Assembly (NCBI RefSeq): GCF_954871325.1 | Contig: NC_088775.1 | Coordinates: forward strand, 64,643,561 to 64,707,560 | DNA length: 64,000 nucleotides | Reading direction: 5' to 3' | From: Gordionus sp. m RMFG-2023 | Lineage: Eukaryota > Nematomorpha > Gordioida > Chordodea > Parachordodidae | Shown here: in pieces, positions 22,727-32,484 of the stretch | Layout: each line of letters starts with the position of its first letter | Position numbering within the stretch: the first letter of the stretch is position 1 | Made by a program: the position numbers and the translations under genes | The notes under the pieces: model-generated | What the model was told of the DNA's origin: nothing | What the model saw: the letters and a program-made list of their open reading frames with translations, nothing else | Databases searched by the model: none

Positions 22727-24060
22727 GGCGCCATAAAATTTATTGTCAATTTTTAACTGTAAAGATGAACACATCTGCAGCATAATTTTATGAATCTTTG
22801 TTCTTCTGATTGCAGCTACACATTAACAGCAAGTAGTAGATTTCCTACATATGAAATCATTCCTAAATATACCTCTGCCATTCATTATTTAAAAAATTTT
22901 TAAAATATTAGGACAGCTTTTATAATCTTTATTTAAGAAATATTTTTTTAAAGGTTTATAAAATTTTAAAATTCCGATGGCGAGTATTAGGAACATATCG
23001 CAACCAACATTGTGCTGACTCAATTCTGTAAATACACTCTGTTTTTACCAAATTCACTGAGGCATTATCAAATCAGAAAGCTGACATGCAATTTATTGTT
23101 AATCTCGAATCTGCTATATATACCTTACCATTCGCTATGTCTTTGGATCTTTCACTATTTGAGGGGAAAAAATTTAATAGTTTAATTGAAACCAGCGTCT
23201 ACATGACAGGATTTTCGCTGGATGCAAACCCCCTTCAAAAACCTTTGCCTACCCCCCCCCCCCCCCAAAAAAAAATATTTACACTAACTTCGGCGGCGGT
23301 GTCTCCCTATTATTATTTCCACCTTTTTAATTTATTTCAGAGAATTTCTAAAGGATAACTTAAATTAATCTATCTCTACTACCAACTATCGATATTTTGT
23401 GAATATAAAGAATTTATTTTTTAGATAATAAATTCAATTAAAACCTCCATTATTTACAATGAATTAATTATTATGGCATTATGGCTGAAATATTTAAACC
23501 TTTTAAATTACATTTAAAAGGATAGCAGAAAGTTTTATTTGGAAAACAATGTGTATGATTGTTTGCAATATATAGATTTGGTCGATGAATTGTATTATAA
23601 TAATTCTATAATAAAAGTATTAATTTTTACAGCAATAAATTTTGTCCTATTTCATCTCAAAATTTAATAGATAACCCTTCAAAAATTTATCCTACCCTCA
23701 TTAAAGCAGCCTACCCCCTACTCACCTCAAAAAATAGGATGCAAACTGTTCCTACCCCTCCCGCTCATGTAGAGGCTGATTGAAACGACCTTAATTTTGA
23801 TGAGCGGAGAATCAAGGGAAATAATTAGATCATCTGTTAGAATTGCATATGTATGCCCATTTTTCAAATCGTCACCTGGATTTAGGTTATAAAACATTGA
23901 TGATAGCCTTGCTCATTTTTGTTTTACAAGTATAGTTTTCATTTATATTAGAGTGGTTAAATATTATGGGAAAAAGATTCTACCAACATTGTGATGATAA
24001 GTATCTCTGTGAATGTTGTACTACAAGATAAGTGATTACAATTGCCGCAACTGTAGTTTC
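22727..24060 (-). pseudogene. hAT transposase copy B, inverted and truncated
   Basis: The minus strand from about 24060 repeats copy A: the VVQHSQ region with the CATTCACAGAG landmark, the ATTCTAACAGATGAT catalytic block near 23850, then, left of the MITE, sequence matching copy A's 21440-22140 in reverse (landmarks AGAAAGCTGACATGCAA and TTTCCTACAT). It stops before the dimerisation domain that copy A keeps. The plus-strand frame at 23086-23358 is a shadow. Arms of more than 1 kb in opposite orientation make this a long imperfect hairpin when transcribed through. Confidence 0.7.
23193..23778. mobile_element. hAT MITE (copy 1) with exact 8-bp target duplication
   Basis: CAGCGTCTACATGA at the left and CAGCCTCTACATGAGC on the other strand at the right form the terminal inverted repeats. 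ATTGAAAC at 23185-23192 and 23779-23786 is an exact target duplication. Both ends carry GGATGCAAAC with C-rich or T/A-rich flanks. At 586 bp it has no coding capacity. It lies inside transposase copy B and is therefore younger than it. Sister copies are at 42394-42970 and 63003-63545. Confidence 0.9.
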
Positions 24061-24317
24061 ATCTGTATTATTTCTTATTTTTGGAGTACCTTATTATGTA
24101 TTTAAAGTGATACGTGATAATTAAGGGCCTATCCCTATAATGTTTACACACACACGGTAGATTTACAATTGCTGTCGTTTTACGGGACATTCGCATAAAA
24201 TATATTTTTAATTGTAAAATTAAAATCTTAGTTTTTATATTTCTCCCGCATAATACCAAATTTCTCCCGCAATTTAAAAATTTTGACCTGGCAACCCTGA
24301 TCCCAGCAAAATATACT

Positions 24318-24465
24318 AACAATGCAAAATAAAGTTAGTCTATATATATATATATATACACTAAAAAGGAATAAATGTTCTTATATTTTTTTATATTTTA
24401 GAATATATCCATTTTAGCTTCTGATGATATTCTTACTATTTCAAGGGAGTTGAACCTAATATTGA
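24318..24465 (+). repeat. Second copy of the exon-like repeat
   Basis: ATGCAAAATAAAGTTAGTC, a TA-rich run and TTTTAG precede CTTCTGATGATATTCTTAC, matching 20458-20580 in order. The two copies lie on either side of the hAT element at 20761-24299, so the duplication pre-dates that insertion. See the entry at 20458 for the possible coding reading. Confidence 0.5.
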
Positions 24466-24479
24466 AATATACATAGTAC

Positions 24480-25235
24480 ATTTTTAATATTTAAATAAAT
24501 TAATATAACAATTATTGAGGATCCTACATTTTAAAAAGTATACCATTTTGTCGGATCCACCATTGCTCTATTATCCCTGCTGATTATATAACGCACAAAA
24601 AAATATACATAGTACATTATTTTTATAATAATGTGAATTTATATCTATCAAAAAATCGAATATTTTTTTATAATTTAAATAAATTTATATTATTTTAAGC
24701 ATCAACGTATTTTTAAGGCTATCCATTTTGTCGGGCCGCACATTATGCCCTTTTATCTCTGATGAATATTTTGTCTAACTGAAAATTATACAAAGTACAT
24801 TTTTAAAATTTAACTAAATTAATATAACAATTTTTAAGGATCCTACTTTTTTAAAAGCTTACCATTTTGTCGGATCCACCATTGCTCTATTATTCCTGCT
24901 TATTATTTTGTATAATGCTCAAAAAAATATACATAGTACATTATTTTTATATATGATTTTATATCTATTCTAAAAAATCATTGTATATTACAATATTTAT
25001 TTTTATTCAATTAAAATTATATATTTATTCTTAAGGTTCCTACCTTTTAAACAATATTCCTTTTTATTCTTTGAATGAAAAATACTAAACGGGTTTTCTA
25101 TTTTTCTATTTTTATGATTTTATATTTATTCCAAAAAATATACATATTACGGTATTTATATATTATTTTTATTCTATACTTATTCACAAGGATCTTTTTT
25201 TTTAAGTTTGCCAATTTATCTCTCCGAATGGTATT
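24480..25235. repeat. Degenerate tandem array, units of about 120-200 bp
   Basis: Units begin near 24520, 24714, 24836, 25033 and 25190 with AAGGATCCTAC or a variant. The better copies contain CCATTTTGTCGGATCCACC and ATTGCTCTATTAT-CCTGCT, and between units recurs ATATACATAGTACATTATTT. Units 1 and 3 are closest to each other, suggesting a dimeric higher-order period of about 316 bp. The array ends where the Gypsy-derived sequence begins. Confidence 0.65.
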
Positions 25236-25514
25236 TTATTTTCCTGTCCTCCCAATTCGGAGCGGGGATACAATCCTCCGGAATAAGAGGTCACGTAATA
25301 ACGTCCGATAATATGACGTTTAAAGGAAAGTTAAAAATTGCGCAAACCTGGGAAATGGCCGAAGCGCTTAACCAAAATAATGCGACGAACCATGCCTACA
25401 GCAACCAAATAAACATACCCACAAAGTATACGCATGTACAAAACACCCCGCAAACATTGGAGAATTACTATCAACCCCCACGTCGAAATTTCCCACGGAA
25501 TGAAAACCCAACCT

Positions 25515-26100
25515 GTTACAATTGCGGAAACGTGGGGCATTATAGATACAATTGCCCAATAAAACAAACTTTCAACAATTATTACTCCTCTCAGTATACT
25601 CCTCGAAATATACCTACGACTCAACCTAATTTCCCGGCAATAGCCTACCCAGCGACTAACAGAGTACTACTCGAGACTAAAAAGATAGAAAACAAGGAGT
25701 ACAAACACATAAACATGATGACAAATGAAGCGGATATCGACAAAAACCATTCATTCCGGGTAACGGTAAAAATAAATGGTATACCATTAGAAATGGTTAT
25801 AGATACAGGCTCAGATGTAACAATCATTAATAATCAAACGTATAATGTACTTTTCAACCTTATCCCAATGGAGGACACCAAGGTAGTTCTAAAATCATTT
25901 TCAGGACATGACATTCAACCCATAGGGCACTTCCCGGCAATAATAAGCTACCAAGACAGCACACATTCAACAAATATCCTAGTAACTAATAACTCCCCCA
26001 CCTCCATAGTGGGTAGAGATGTTCTAAACAAGATACCCGAGATCCTACAAGACATCAGCTACAAGGATCAAGAAATTAAACAGCTTAAAAAAAATTTCCC
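25515..26100 (+). other. Gypsy gag zinc knuckle and protease region (fossil)
   Basis: CYNCGNVGHYRYNC is a CCHC nucleic-acid-binding knuckle of a retroelement capsid protein. About 80 codons later MVIDTGSDVTIINN is the catalytic loop of a pepsin-like retroelement protease, followed by a SIVGRDVL flap-distal motif. These are parts of the broken element at 25253-29112. Confidence 0.85.
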
Positions 26101-26229
26101 ACGAATTTTTTCGGATACCTTAGGAAGTTTCCCAAGCAAAATAGACGTTAATCTCCTTCCCAACGCACAACCCCAGTTCGTCAAACCCCGTTCGGTACCC
26201 TATGCACTAAAGTCACAAATTGAATAAAT

Positions 26230-27430
26230 ACTTAAGGACTGGGAAAACCAAGCGATTATTAGTAAAGGCCGATACAGTAAATGGGGATCTCCAGTTGTTC
26301 CCATTCAAAAGTCGGACAATTCCATACACCTTTGCATTGATTACAAAGTTACTCTGAACCCATAGATCAGGCCCGAATGTTATCCTATCCCCCGAATCGA
26401 AGATATTTTTGGAACACTACAAGAAGGTACTATTTTTTCGGTCATAGATCTAAAAGAAGCATACACCCAAATACCAGTCACAAAAACTACAAGCGAACTG
26501 TTAACAATTAGCACCCATCTAGGCCTATTCAATTTTAATAGACTTCCTTTTGGTATTTCCTCCGCCCCAATGATTTTTCAACGAACGATAGACATTGTAA
26601 CAGCCGGTCTAAAAAAACCGTCACTTATTTAGACGATATTCTAGTATCAGGGAAAACTCCGGCGGAACACTGGTTCAATTTGCATCAGCTCTTCACACGA
26701 TTGGATGATTTTAATTTAAGAATAAATCTAAAAAAATGCAAATTAGCGCAACCCTCAGTGGAATATTTGGGCCACATCATTAATGCAGACGGGTTAACTC
26801 CTAGTCCTAGAACAACAGAATCTATCAAAAATTGTCCCGTTCCAAAAAACGTTCACGAAGTGCGATCCTTCATTGGTCTCGTTACCTATTATGCAAAATT
26901 TATACCAAACATGTCTACCATAGCTAAACCGTTATACGATCTATTACACCAAGGAGTAAAGTTCAACTGGAACCAAACCACATCTGACAGTTTCAATTCC
27001 ATCAAGACCCTATTGATTTCCCCCCAAATCCTTTGCAACTACAACCTCGAAACCACCCTCACTCTATCTTGTGATGCTTCCGCTTATGGTTTAGGAGCCG
27101 TTCTATCACATCTATGGGATAACAATATCGAGAAACCTATAGCCTATGCTTCCCGAACGTTATCGAAGGCCGAAATTAATTATTCCACCGTAGAGAAGGA
27201 AGCCTTGGTTATTGTTTGCCGTTAAGAGATTCCGACAATTCCTGCTAGGAAGACCATTCATCATAAACACAGACCATAAGCCCCTACTAGCCATACATGG
27301 AAAAAAATTGGGATCCCAACCATGACTTCCGCAAGATTACAACGATGGGGTGTAACATTATCGGGCTTCAATTTCAACATCCAATACAAAACAGGGCCCA
27401 CAAATATGAATGCCGACGCTCTTTCCCGAC
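26230..27430 (+). other. Gypsy reverse transcriptase and RNase H region (fossil)
   Basis: Visible RT motifs are the SPVVPI-type block, LFNFNRLPFGISSAP and the YLDD active site (near 26630), followed by the connection segment with FIGLVTYYAKFIP. RNase H begins with LSCDASAYGLGAVL, and RPFIINTDHKPL is present. Order and spacing fit Ty3/Gypsy pol. The region is interrupted. Confidence 0.85.
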
Positions 27431-27719
27431 TAACGCTCCCTAACATCGACCATCAAGATGAAACCGAGGTAAACCAAATTCTACAGACCCGTATTAAAGA
27501 CCTACCCTTCACTAGAGATAAAATAGAATCCATAACAATGCAAGACCCAGAATTATCACAGATCAAAGAAAATATACGAAATGGCTGCCCCCCCCAGATA
27601 ACAACCACCGAATTACAAGAATATTGGAACATAAAAGATGAATTGTCAATAGACGGGGAGATAATTGTCCGGGGAACCCGGTTAATCATTCCCAAAACCT
27701 TACGACCCGCTATCTTACA

Positions 27720-28610
27720 AGAGATTCATAGTGGACACCCGGGAATTGTTCGAATGAAGGAAACCCCAAGGATTTATGTCTGGTGGCCCCAATTAAATAA
27801 GGATATCACCGTTATCAACTATTCAAAGAAAACTTCCCCCAGAGATTACTACACCACTGGCCCGTCGCCCGCACAGTGGGAGAAATGGTACACGTCGACC
27901 TCGCTGGACCCATACATCAAATACATTGGCTAATTCTAGTAGATGCCTATTCCAAATGGCCAGAAATAGCCCGCTTGAATAACACTACATCCAAGGCACT
28001 CCTAACAGCGTTAGAATGCATTTTTAATCACCTAGGCTATCCGCGAAACCTCATAACCGACAACGGACCCCAGTTTGTCAGCCACGAATTCAACCAATAT
28101 TGTGAACGCCATGGAATAACCCATATCTACACTCCCCCCCCGTACTCCCCCCAAAGTAATGGAATAGTGGAACGATTCGTACGAACCTTTAAAAATGCTA
28201 TAAGAGGATTTCCCCGCACAGAAATTCAAACCCAGCTTACCAACTTCCTAATAGCCTATAGAAACACTCCACATCCAACCACGAAGCAAACCCCAGCCAT
28301 GCTATATCTAGGACGCAAGATCAGACGACCATTAGACCTCCTCCATGAAAAATCAGCATTTCATACCACACACTACCCGGTTCAGCCCGATCTAAGGAAT
28401 GGGGATCTAGTATGGGTGCGAACACCCCCAAGCATTCCCAACCCACGATGGGAAAAAGGAACTATAATAGAGGTTCTAGGATCTGTCGTTTATTACGTGG
28501 AAACAGCTCAAAAAACCCGACGATACCATCGCCGAGATATCCGACTTCGACGGGAACCCGAAAATCAAGAAGAAGATCGTACAAACAAATTCAACAACCT
28601 ACCACCCCGG
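27720..28610 (+). other. Gypsy integrase region (fossil)
   Basis: IHSGHPGIVRMKE belongs to the N-terminal zinc-binding part. The catalytic core shows VDLAGP, ITDNGPQFVSHEF and SPQSNGIVERFVRTF, carrying the D-D-35-E triad. A basic tail with DLVWVRTP and RRYHRRDIRL follows, as in Gypsy integrases that end in a GPY/F-like module. No chromodomain is recognisable. Confidence 0.85.
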
Positions 28611-28704
28611 GATAGCCGTATTTAAGAGGGGAGGAAAATACCGTATTCCCACAAAAACACCTTTCTTTTTTTTCAAATCCCTTTTTTTATTATTATTATT
28701 AGTC

Positions 28705-29000
28705 GTTTTTAAATCCGCTCTGAACCAGCGGTGCGGCGAATGCCGTTTTAGTTATTTTATTGACTTAAGGTAGGGATTACCTTTGTTTTTAAATCCGCTC
28801 TAAACCAGCGGTGCGGCGAATGCCGTTTTAGTTATTTTATTGACTTAAGGTAGGGATTACCTTTGTTTTAAAATCCGCTCTAAACCAGCGGTGCGGCGAA
28901 TGCCGTTTTAGTTATTTTATTGACTTAAGGTAGGGTTTACCTTTGTTTTTAAATCCGCTCTAAACCAGCGGTGCGGCGAATGCCGTTTTGGTTTATTTTT
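28705..29000. repeat. 80-bp tandem array with two small hairpins per unit
   Basis: Four units start near 28711, 28791, 28871 and 28951, an exact 80-bp period. Each contains CCGCTCTAAACCAGCGG (stem CCGCT/AGCGG) and CGGCGAATGCCG (stem CGGC/GCCG), then GTTATTTTATTGACTTAAGG. The array lies between the end of Gypsy pol and the putative 3' LTR. The phrase GCCGTATTTAAGAGGGGAGG occurs on both sides of it (28615 and 29041), so it arose within the element. Confidence 0.85.
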
Positions 29001-29225
29001 GGTAGGAATTAAAAATGAAATCGGCGCCGACGGCCGGGTAGCCGTATTTAAGAGGGGAGGAGTGTTATGTTCTATCCCCCCCTTATTTCTTTTATTTTTG
29101 TTTCTCCTTGTTTATTTAGTGTTTATAACCATTATTGATTATTTTCGTATATATCTTGTATTGGTAAATTCGTACCACAAATTATTCAAGATATTTTATA
29201 TACTTTGTTTTATCACCCTGCTAAT

Positions 29226-29921
29226 ATGGTTGGTCAACTAAGATCCCAAACTAATCAACCGCAGGATGGGGAGCCTAGTCAGCCCCCACCGAATTTGCTT
29301 ACACCAGACAATTCGGTTAACCTCCAAACAGATGGAGCTGCAGCAATCGCACTTGCAATACAACAGATTTCCCAGCAAATGGAAACAATGTCAACGCGTA
29401 TGCTAAATTTGGAGTCTAGAAGACGATCACCATCGGCAAGAAGCACATTCACGTCCACCCCATACATGGATCAGCCCAGACGTAGCAGACCCGCATCGCC
29501 CACACCATTACCAGCGATTAAACTGCCGTTAACCATGGAAGAAAGGGTGGCCAAACTGTCAAGAGTCTGGACAGGGGTATCTACTGACCTCCTCGAACCA
29601 CGTTGCAAAGCCAGTGAACGCGATCGCCACGAACTCAAGCACCTTAAAGAAGTGGTGGACCTGATCTCGGTAAACACGGAGCCAGGCATCGTCGACTCAA
29701 TAACAAGAAGAGTCCGCATACTAGGCCTAGCAATACATTGGGGCTGGGACACAGCCCGACTCAATGACACATCCTACCAGGAAAAATTTCTAGACTCCGA
29801 AGAAATCAAAGTAGCCAAAGAGCCCTTTCGGAGCAGGGGCCGCGCAGGCCCCTCTACGTCTTACAGGCGGCGCCCGAAAAGGAAGGAAGCGCCCACCACC
29901 AGGGGCAAGAAAAGGAAATAG
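29226..29921 (+). CDS. Gag-like protein of the RT/RNase H element
   Basis: This open frame of about 231 codons from MVGQLRSQ begins just after the left 99-bp repeat. The first 100 residues are rich in P, Q and S, with a short heptad-like segment (IQQISQQMETMSTRMLNLE) that may form a coiled coil. The middle is helical and charged (ERDRHELKHLKEVVDLI). The last 40 residues are strongly basic (RRRPKRKEAPTTRGKKRK), suited to binding nucleic acid without a zinc knuckle. Position upstream of RT implies a capsid-like role. No sequence family is recognised. Confidence 0.55.
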   Translation: MVGQLRSQTNQPQDGEPSQPPPNLLTPDNSVNLQTDGAAAIALAIQQISQQMETMSTRMLNLESRRRSPSARSTFTSTPYMDQPRRSRPASPTPLPAIKLPLTMEERVAKLSRVWTGVSTDLLEPRCKASERDRHELKHLKEVVDLISVNTEPGIVDSITRRVRILGLAIHWGWDTARLNDTSYQEKFLDSEEIKVAKEPFRSRGRAGPSTSYRRRPKRKEAPTTRGKKRK

Positions 29922-30439
29922 CGATGATAACAATAGCCCTAATCTATTTCTTCCCTCTACGCTACACACTAACCCCCCCCCCCAATACCCAAAGGCCCTT
30001 ATTAGGGCCACCTAATACCCAACAGCCCTTTTTAGGGCTACCTACGTATGAATCCATGGGGAGCATACTACCGGACAACGGCTCACCTGTCCGAAGAGGA
30101 GACACAGTTCAGTTCCCAGATTGGCTAAAAAGGGTAAATATTTACCTTAAGGAACTGAGGCATCAGCTGTTTTCTCCTGATGAAGGTATTAGCTCAGACG
30201 ACGAAAATAACAATAATCATCCTTCCCCATCAGTCCCTGAGCAAATACCCGCCAATCATCCTGCTGGATCGAACTCCGATCTCCCATCGTTTCGTTCCGA
30301 AGATTCAGGAATCCCCGAATAGTGGGTACCGAATACATCCACCGTAACTTGAGAATCCAGCAGTGACAGCAATCTCGAAGCAACATCTATCATCTCCGGA
30401 CTTGAAGACGCAATCTTCAGCGATGGAGGCGATTCTGGT

Positions 30440-32182
30440 ATGCCCCAGGTAGGGTCGACGGCGATTCCCAACCTCCCAGGAATCCTCAATGGAATTACTG
30501 GAGTGAATTCCCATGCGACTTTTACAGATGAACAACTAAGAGATAGCCCACAGCTTGATATCAGCAGGGCAAGGCTGACTCCCGGCCCGTTAATGTCAAA
30601 CTTCACCAGACGCGTTGCCGCCCGTGGCTTTAGACCCAGACTAGATCCCTTAAAAATTAACAATAATGAAGGACACTACTTCACACATAGGAATAGCCAC
30701 GCAATCTCGGAACGATATTATCAAATCGTCCAACAGATGATCGCCGCCGATATCGTTATAGAAACCGACAGCAATCAAATATGTTCGCCTCTATACGTTA
30801 TCCCCAAGGCAAACGGCACGCCCAGAGTCATCAGTGACTTTTCCGAGACATCTAAGAATTTCCTCCACTACCCATTCAAACTGAAATCCATCCCGTTGAT
30901 GTCCGTTAAACTAAACGAAGCAAAATACGCTTGCAAAATAGATATCAAATCGGCGTTCTTTTCAATACCACTAGCCGAACAAGTGCGCAAGTTCTTCGGA
31001 TTCAAAATACACGGAACATACTACGCATATAAGGTACTTCCAATGGGTGCATCGTTTAGCCCATACTGTCTCCAATCTATCATCCTAGACGCATGTGCAA
31101 AAACTATAAGACGGGCTAATTACAACGTCTACCTGGATGACATACTAATATACGGGGATAATGAAAACGATGTTAAGTGGTCAACTAGATCGCTCAGATG
31201 CATCCTGGAAGGATGGGGTTTAGAAATATCCCAGGAGAAGTCCGTCTTAGACCCCACACCGTTCATAACATACCTAGGAGTCCCCATCAACCTGGAGTCC
31301 AAAACGCTTAACGCCGATAATACAACCAGGAGGAGACTAACCAGATGTTTGTCCATTTTCAGAAGACACTCGTACCAGCATCTAGAAATAGGGCGTATCC
31401 TGGCTGCTAAAGTGTTAGGGGTGGTGAACCACTTTGCATACACAATTACCGGTATGTCCAGGCTATTTTCACCGTACTACATCACCCTAATGGAAGGTCA
31501 GCTAGCACCGCTAGTCGACACCTACCTAGCATTCAGGAAAGCAGAAGTAATAATAACTGCAATGGAACGCCCCCTGAAGATTCGCTATACGGCTACTAAC
31601 CCAGTCTATACCGACGCTTCAGATTCACACATTGGTATACCCTTCTGGGGCTACCAGGATATGTCCGTCTCCTACACAGAAGCCGCTCTCTTACTCAACG
31701 TACCAACACATGCTATACAGCATATCAACGCTAAGGAAGTACTAGCAGTAGGAATCGGAACACTCCTAGCCATTAACAAGGATGGACAAGTACCAATCAT
31801 CTATACCGACTCCACGGTAGCGTACTATTCATTACGAAAAGGAGGTTCTAGATCACCATCATTGGAAATAGTCATAACAAGCATACTATTCAAACTAGAA
31901 CTCCAAGATTTCACCGCACTCTCACAGAACATTCGATGGATGCCTACGGACGAAAATCCAGCAGATGAGCCATCAAGATTATGGGTCGGCGACACAAGCA
32001 ACAGAGACCTCTTTGAAGGATCACCCCTCACAGGAAATCTGATGCTACACGATGAAGAAACCTCCCTGTTTGGATACGATTCAACGGTGAGCACCCCATC
32101 ATTAATATCAAACCTATCCTTGGGTTCAACGACAATCACTGCGAACCTAGAACAACTGAGTATACATAGCTCAGACCTATAA
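30440..32182 (+). CDS. Reverse transcriptase and RNase H of the DIRS/Ngaro-like element
   Basis: The open frame spans about 580 codons. RT: SPLYVIPKANGTPRVISDFS, DIKSAFFSIPL with the first catalytic aspartate, LPMGASFSPYC, and VYLDDILIYGDN (near 31130) with the catalytic aspartate pair. RNase H: VYTDASDSHIGIPFWG, INAKEVLAVGIGTLLA, IIYTDSTVAYYSL and NPADEPSRLW, covering the usual D-E-D-D positions. The protein lacks an N-terminal protease and a C-terminal integrase. The real start may lie elsewhere, because the first 90 residues are not conserved-looking. Confidence 0.7.
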   Translation: MPQVGSTAIPNLPGILNGITGVNSHATFTDEQLRDSPQLDISRARLTPGPLMSNFTRRVAARGFRPRLDPLKINNNEGHYFTHRNSHAISERYYQIVQQMIAADIVIETDSNQICSPLYVIPKANGTPRVISDFSETSKNFLHYPFKLKSIPLMSVKLNEAKYACKIDIKSAFFSIPLAEQVRKFFGFKIHGTYYAYKVLPMGASFSPYCLQSIILDACAKTIRRANYNVYLDDILIYGDNENDVKWSTRSLRCILEGWGLEISQEKSVLDPTPFITYLGVPINLESKTLNADNTTRRRLTRCLSIFRRHSYQHLEIGRILAAKVLGVVNHFAYTITGMSRLFSPYYITLMEGQLAPLVDTYLAFRKAEVIITAMERPLKIRYTATNPVYTDASDSHIGIPFWGYQDMSVSYTEAALLLNVPTHAIQHINAKEVLAVGIGTLLAINKDGQVPIIYTDSTVAYYSLRKGGSRSPSLEIVITSILFKLELQDFTALSQNIRWMPTDENPADEPSRLWVGDTSNRDLFEGSPLTGNLMLHDEETSLFGYDSTVSTPSLISNLSLGSTTITANLEQLSIHSSDL

Positions 32183-32484
32183 AACAAGGCAAACAACCTC
32201 AAATCAAAACAAAATACAATAATGAACACAAATAGAACGATTCATCCGCGCATATTTATTTGTATAAATATATTATTATTTAGTGTTTATAACCATTTTT
32301 GATTATTTTCGTATATATCTTGTATTGGTAAATTCGTACCACAAATTATTCAAGATATTTTATATACTTTGTTTTGATTTAAGAAATAAAAGCCTTGGGA
32401 TGCTAAAGCCATAAAGGCTAAGGCATCCGACTGTATCCACATTCCCCAGGTAGGGGAAATGTTACCAGGATACGAGTCGATGAT

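Larger units (their letters stand above)
20761..24299. mobile_element. hAT element with exact 8-bp target duplication and inverted transposase copies
   Basis: ATCCCAGC at 20753-20760 recurs exactly at 24300-24307, flanking terminal inverted repeats CAGGATTGCCATGTC and (other strand) CAGGGTTGCCAGGTC. CTCCCGCAA-type motifs are repeated several times inside the left end and twice inside the right end, likely transposase-binding sites. Two transposase-derived segments run inward from opposite ends and converge near 22.7 kb. The minus-oriented arm contains a later MITE (23193-23778). Subtracting the MITE leaves about 2.95 kb. Both transposase copies are interrupted and the element is dead as it stands. 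Confidence 0.88.
25253..29112 (+). mobile_element. Ty3/Gypsy LTR retrotransposon, 5'-truncated and broken
   Basis: Parts in order on the plus strand: end of gag with a CCHC zinc knuckle (about 25515-25560), aspartic protease with DTGSDVT (about 25800), reverse transcriptase (about 26230-26900), RNase H (about 27060-27430), integrase with its HHCC and DDE regions (about 27720-28300) and a basic C-terminus (to about 28600). The 5' LTR and most of gag are missing. A purine tract AAGAGGGGAGGAG precedes TGTTATGTTC at 29063, which looks like the start of the 3' LTR. It is broken, with several interruptions in pol, and is more GC-rich than its surroundings. The RT/RNase H element starting at 29113 interrupts the putative LTR. 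Confidence 0.88.
29113..32375 (+). mobile_element. RT/RNase H element, DIRS/Ngaro-like, between 99-bp direct repeats
   Basis: Repeats at 29113-29211 and 32277-32375 (TATTTAGTGTTTATAACC to TATATACTTTGTTTT) differ at about one position. Between them are a proline- and arginine-rich gag-like frame (29226-29921), a less conserved middle, and an RT/RNase H frame (30440-32182). The two main frames look open. The RT has the LPMGASFSPYC and YLDD motifs and the RNase H ends NPADEPSR, a signature I associate with tyrosine-recombinase retrotransposons. No integrase, protease or tyrosine recombinase was found. The near-identical repeats suggest recent arrival. It interrupts the putative Gypsy 3' LTR. Confidence 0.7.

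Noticed and set aside
25331-25827. Minus-strand frames within the Gypsy gag/protease region
   Set aside because: They are shadows of the plus-strand retroelement coding sequence.
29471-30663. Several minus-strand frames of 65-135 codons
   Set aside because: They overlap the plus-strand gag-like and RT frames, and their arginine/serine-rich composition reflects the opposite strand.
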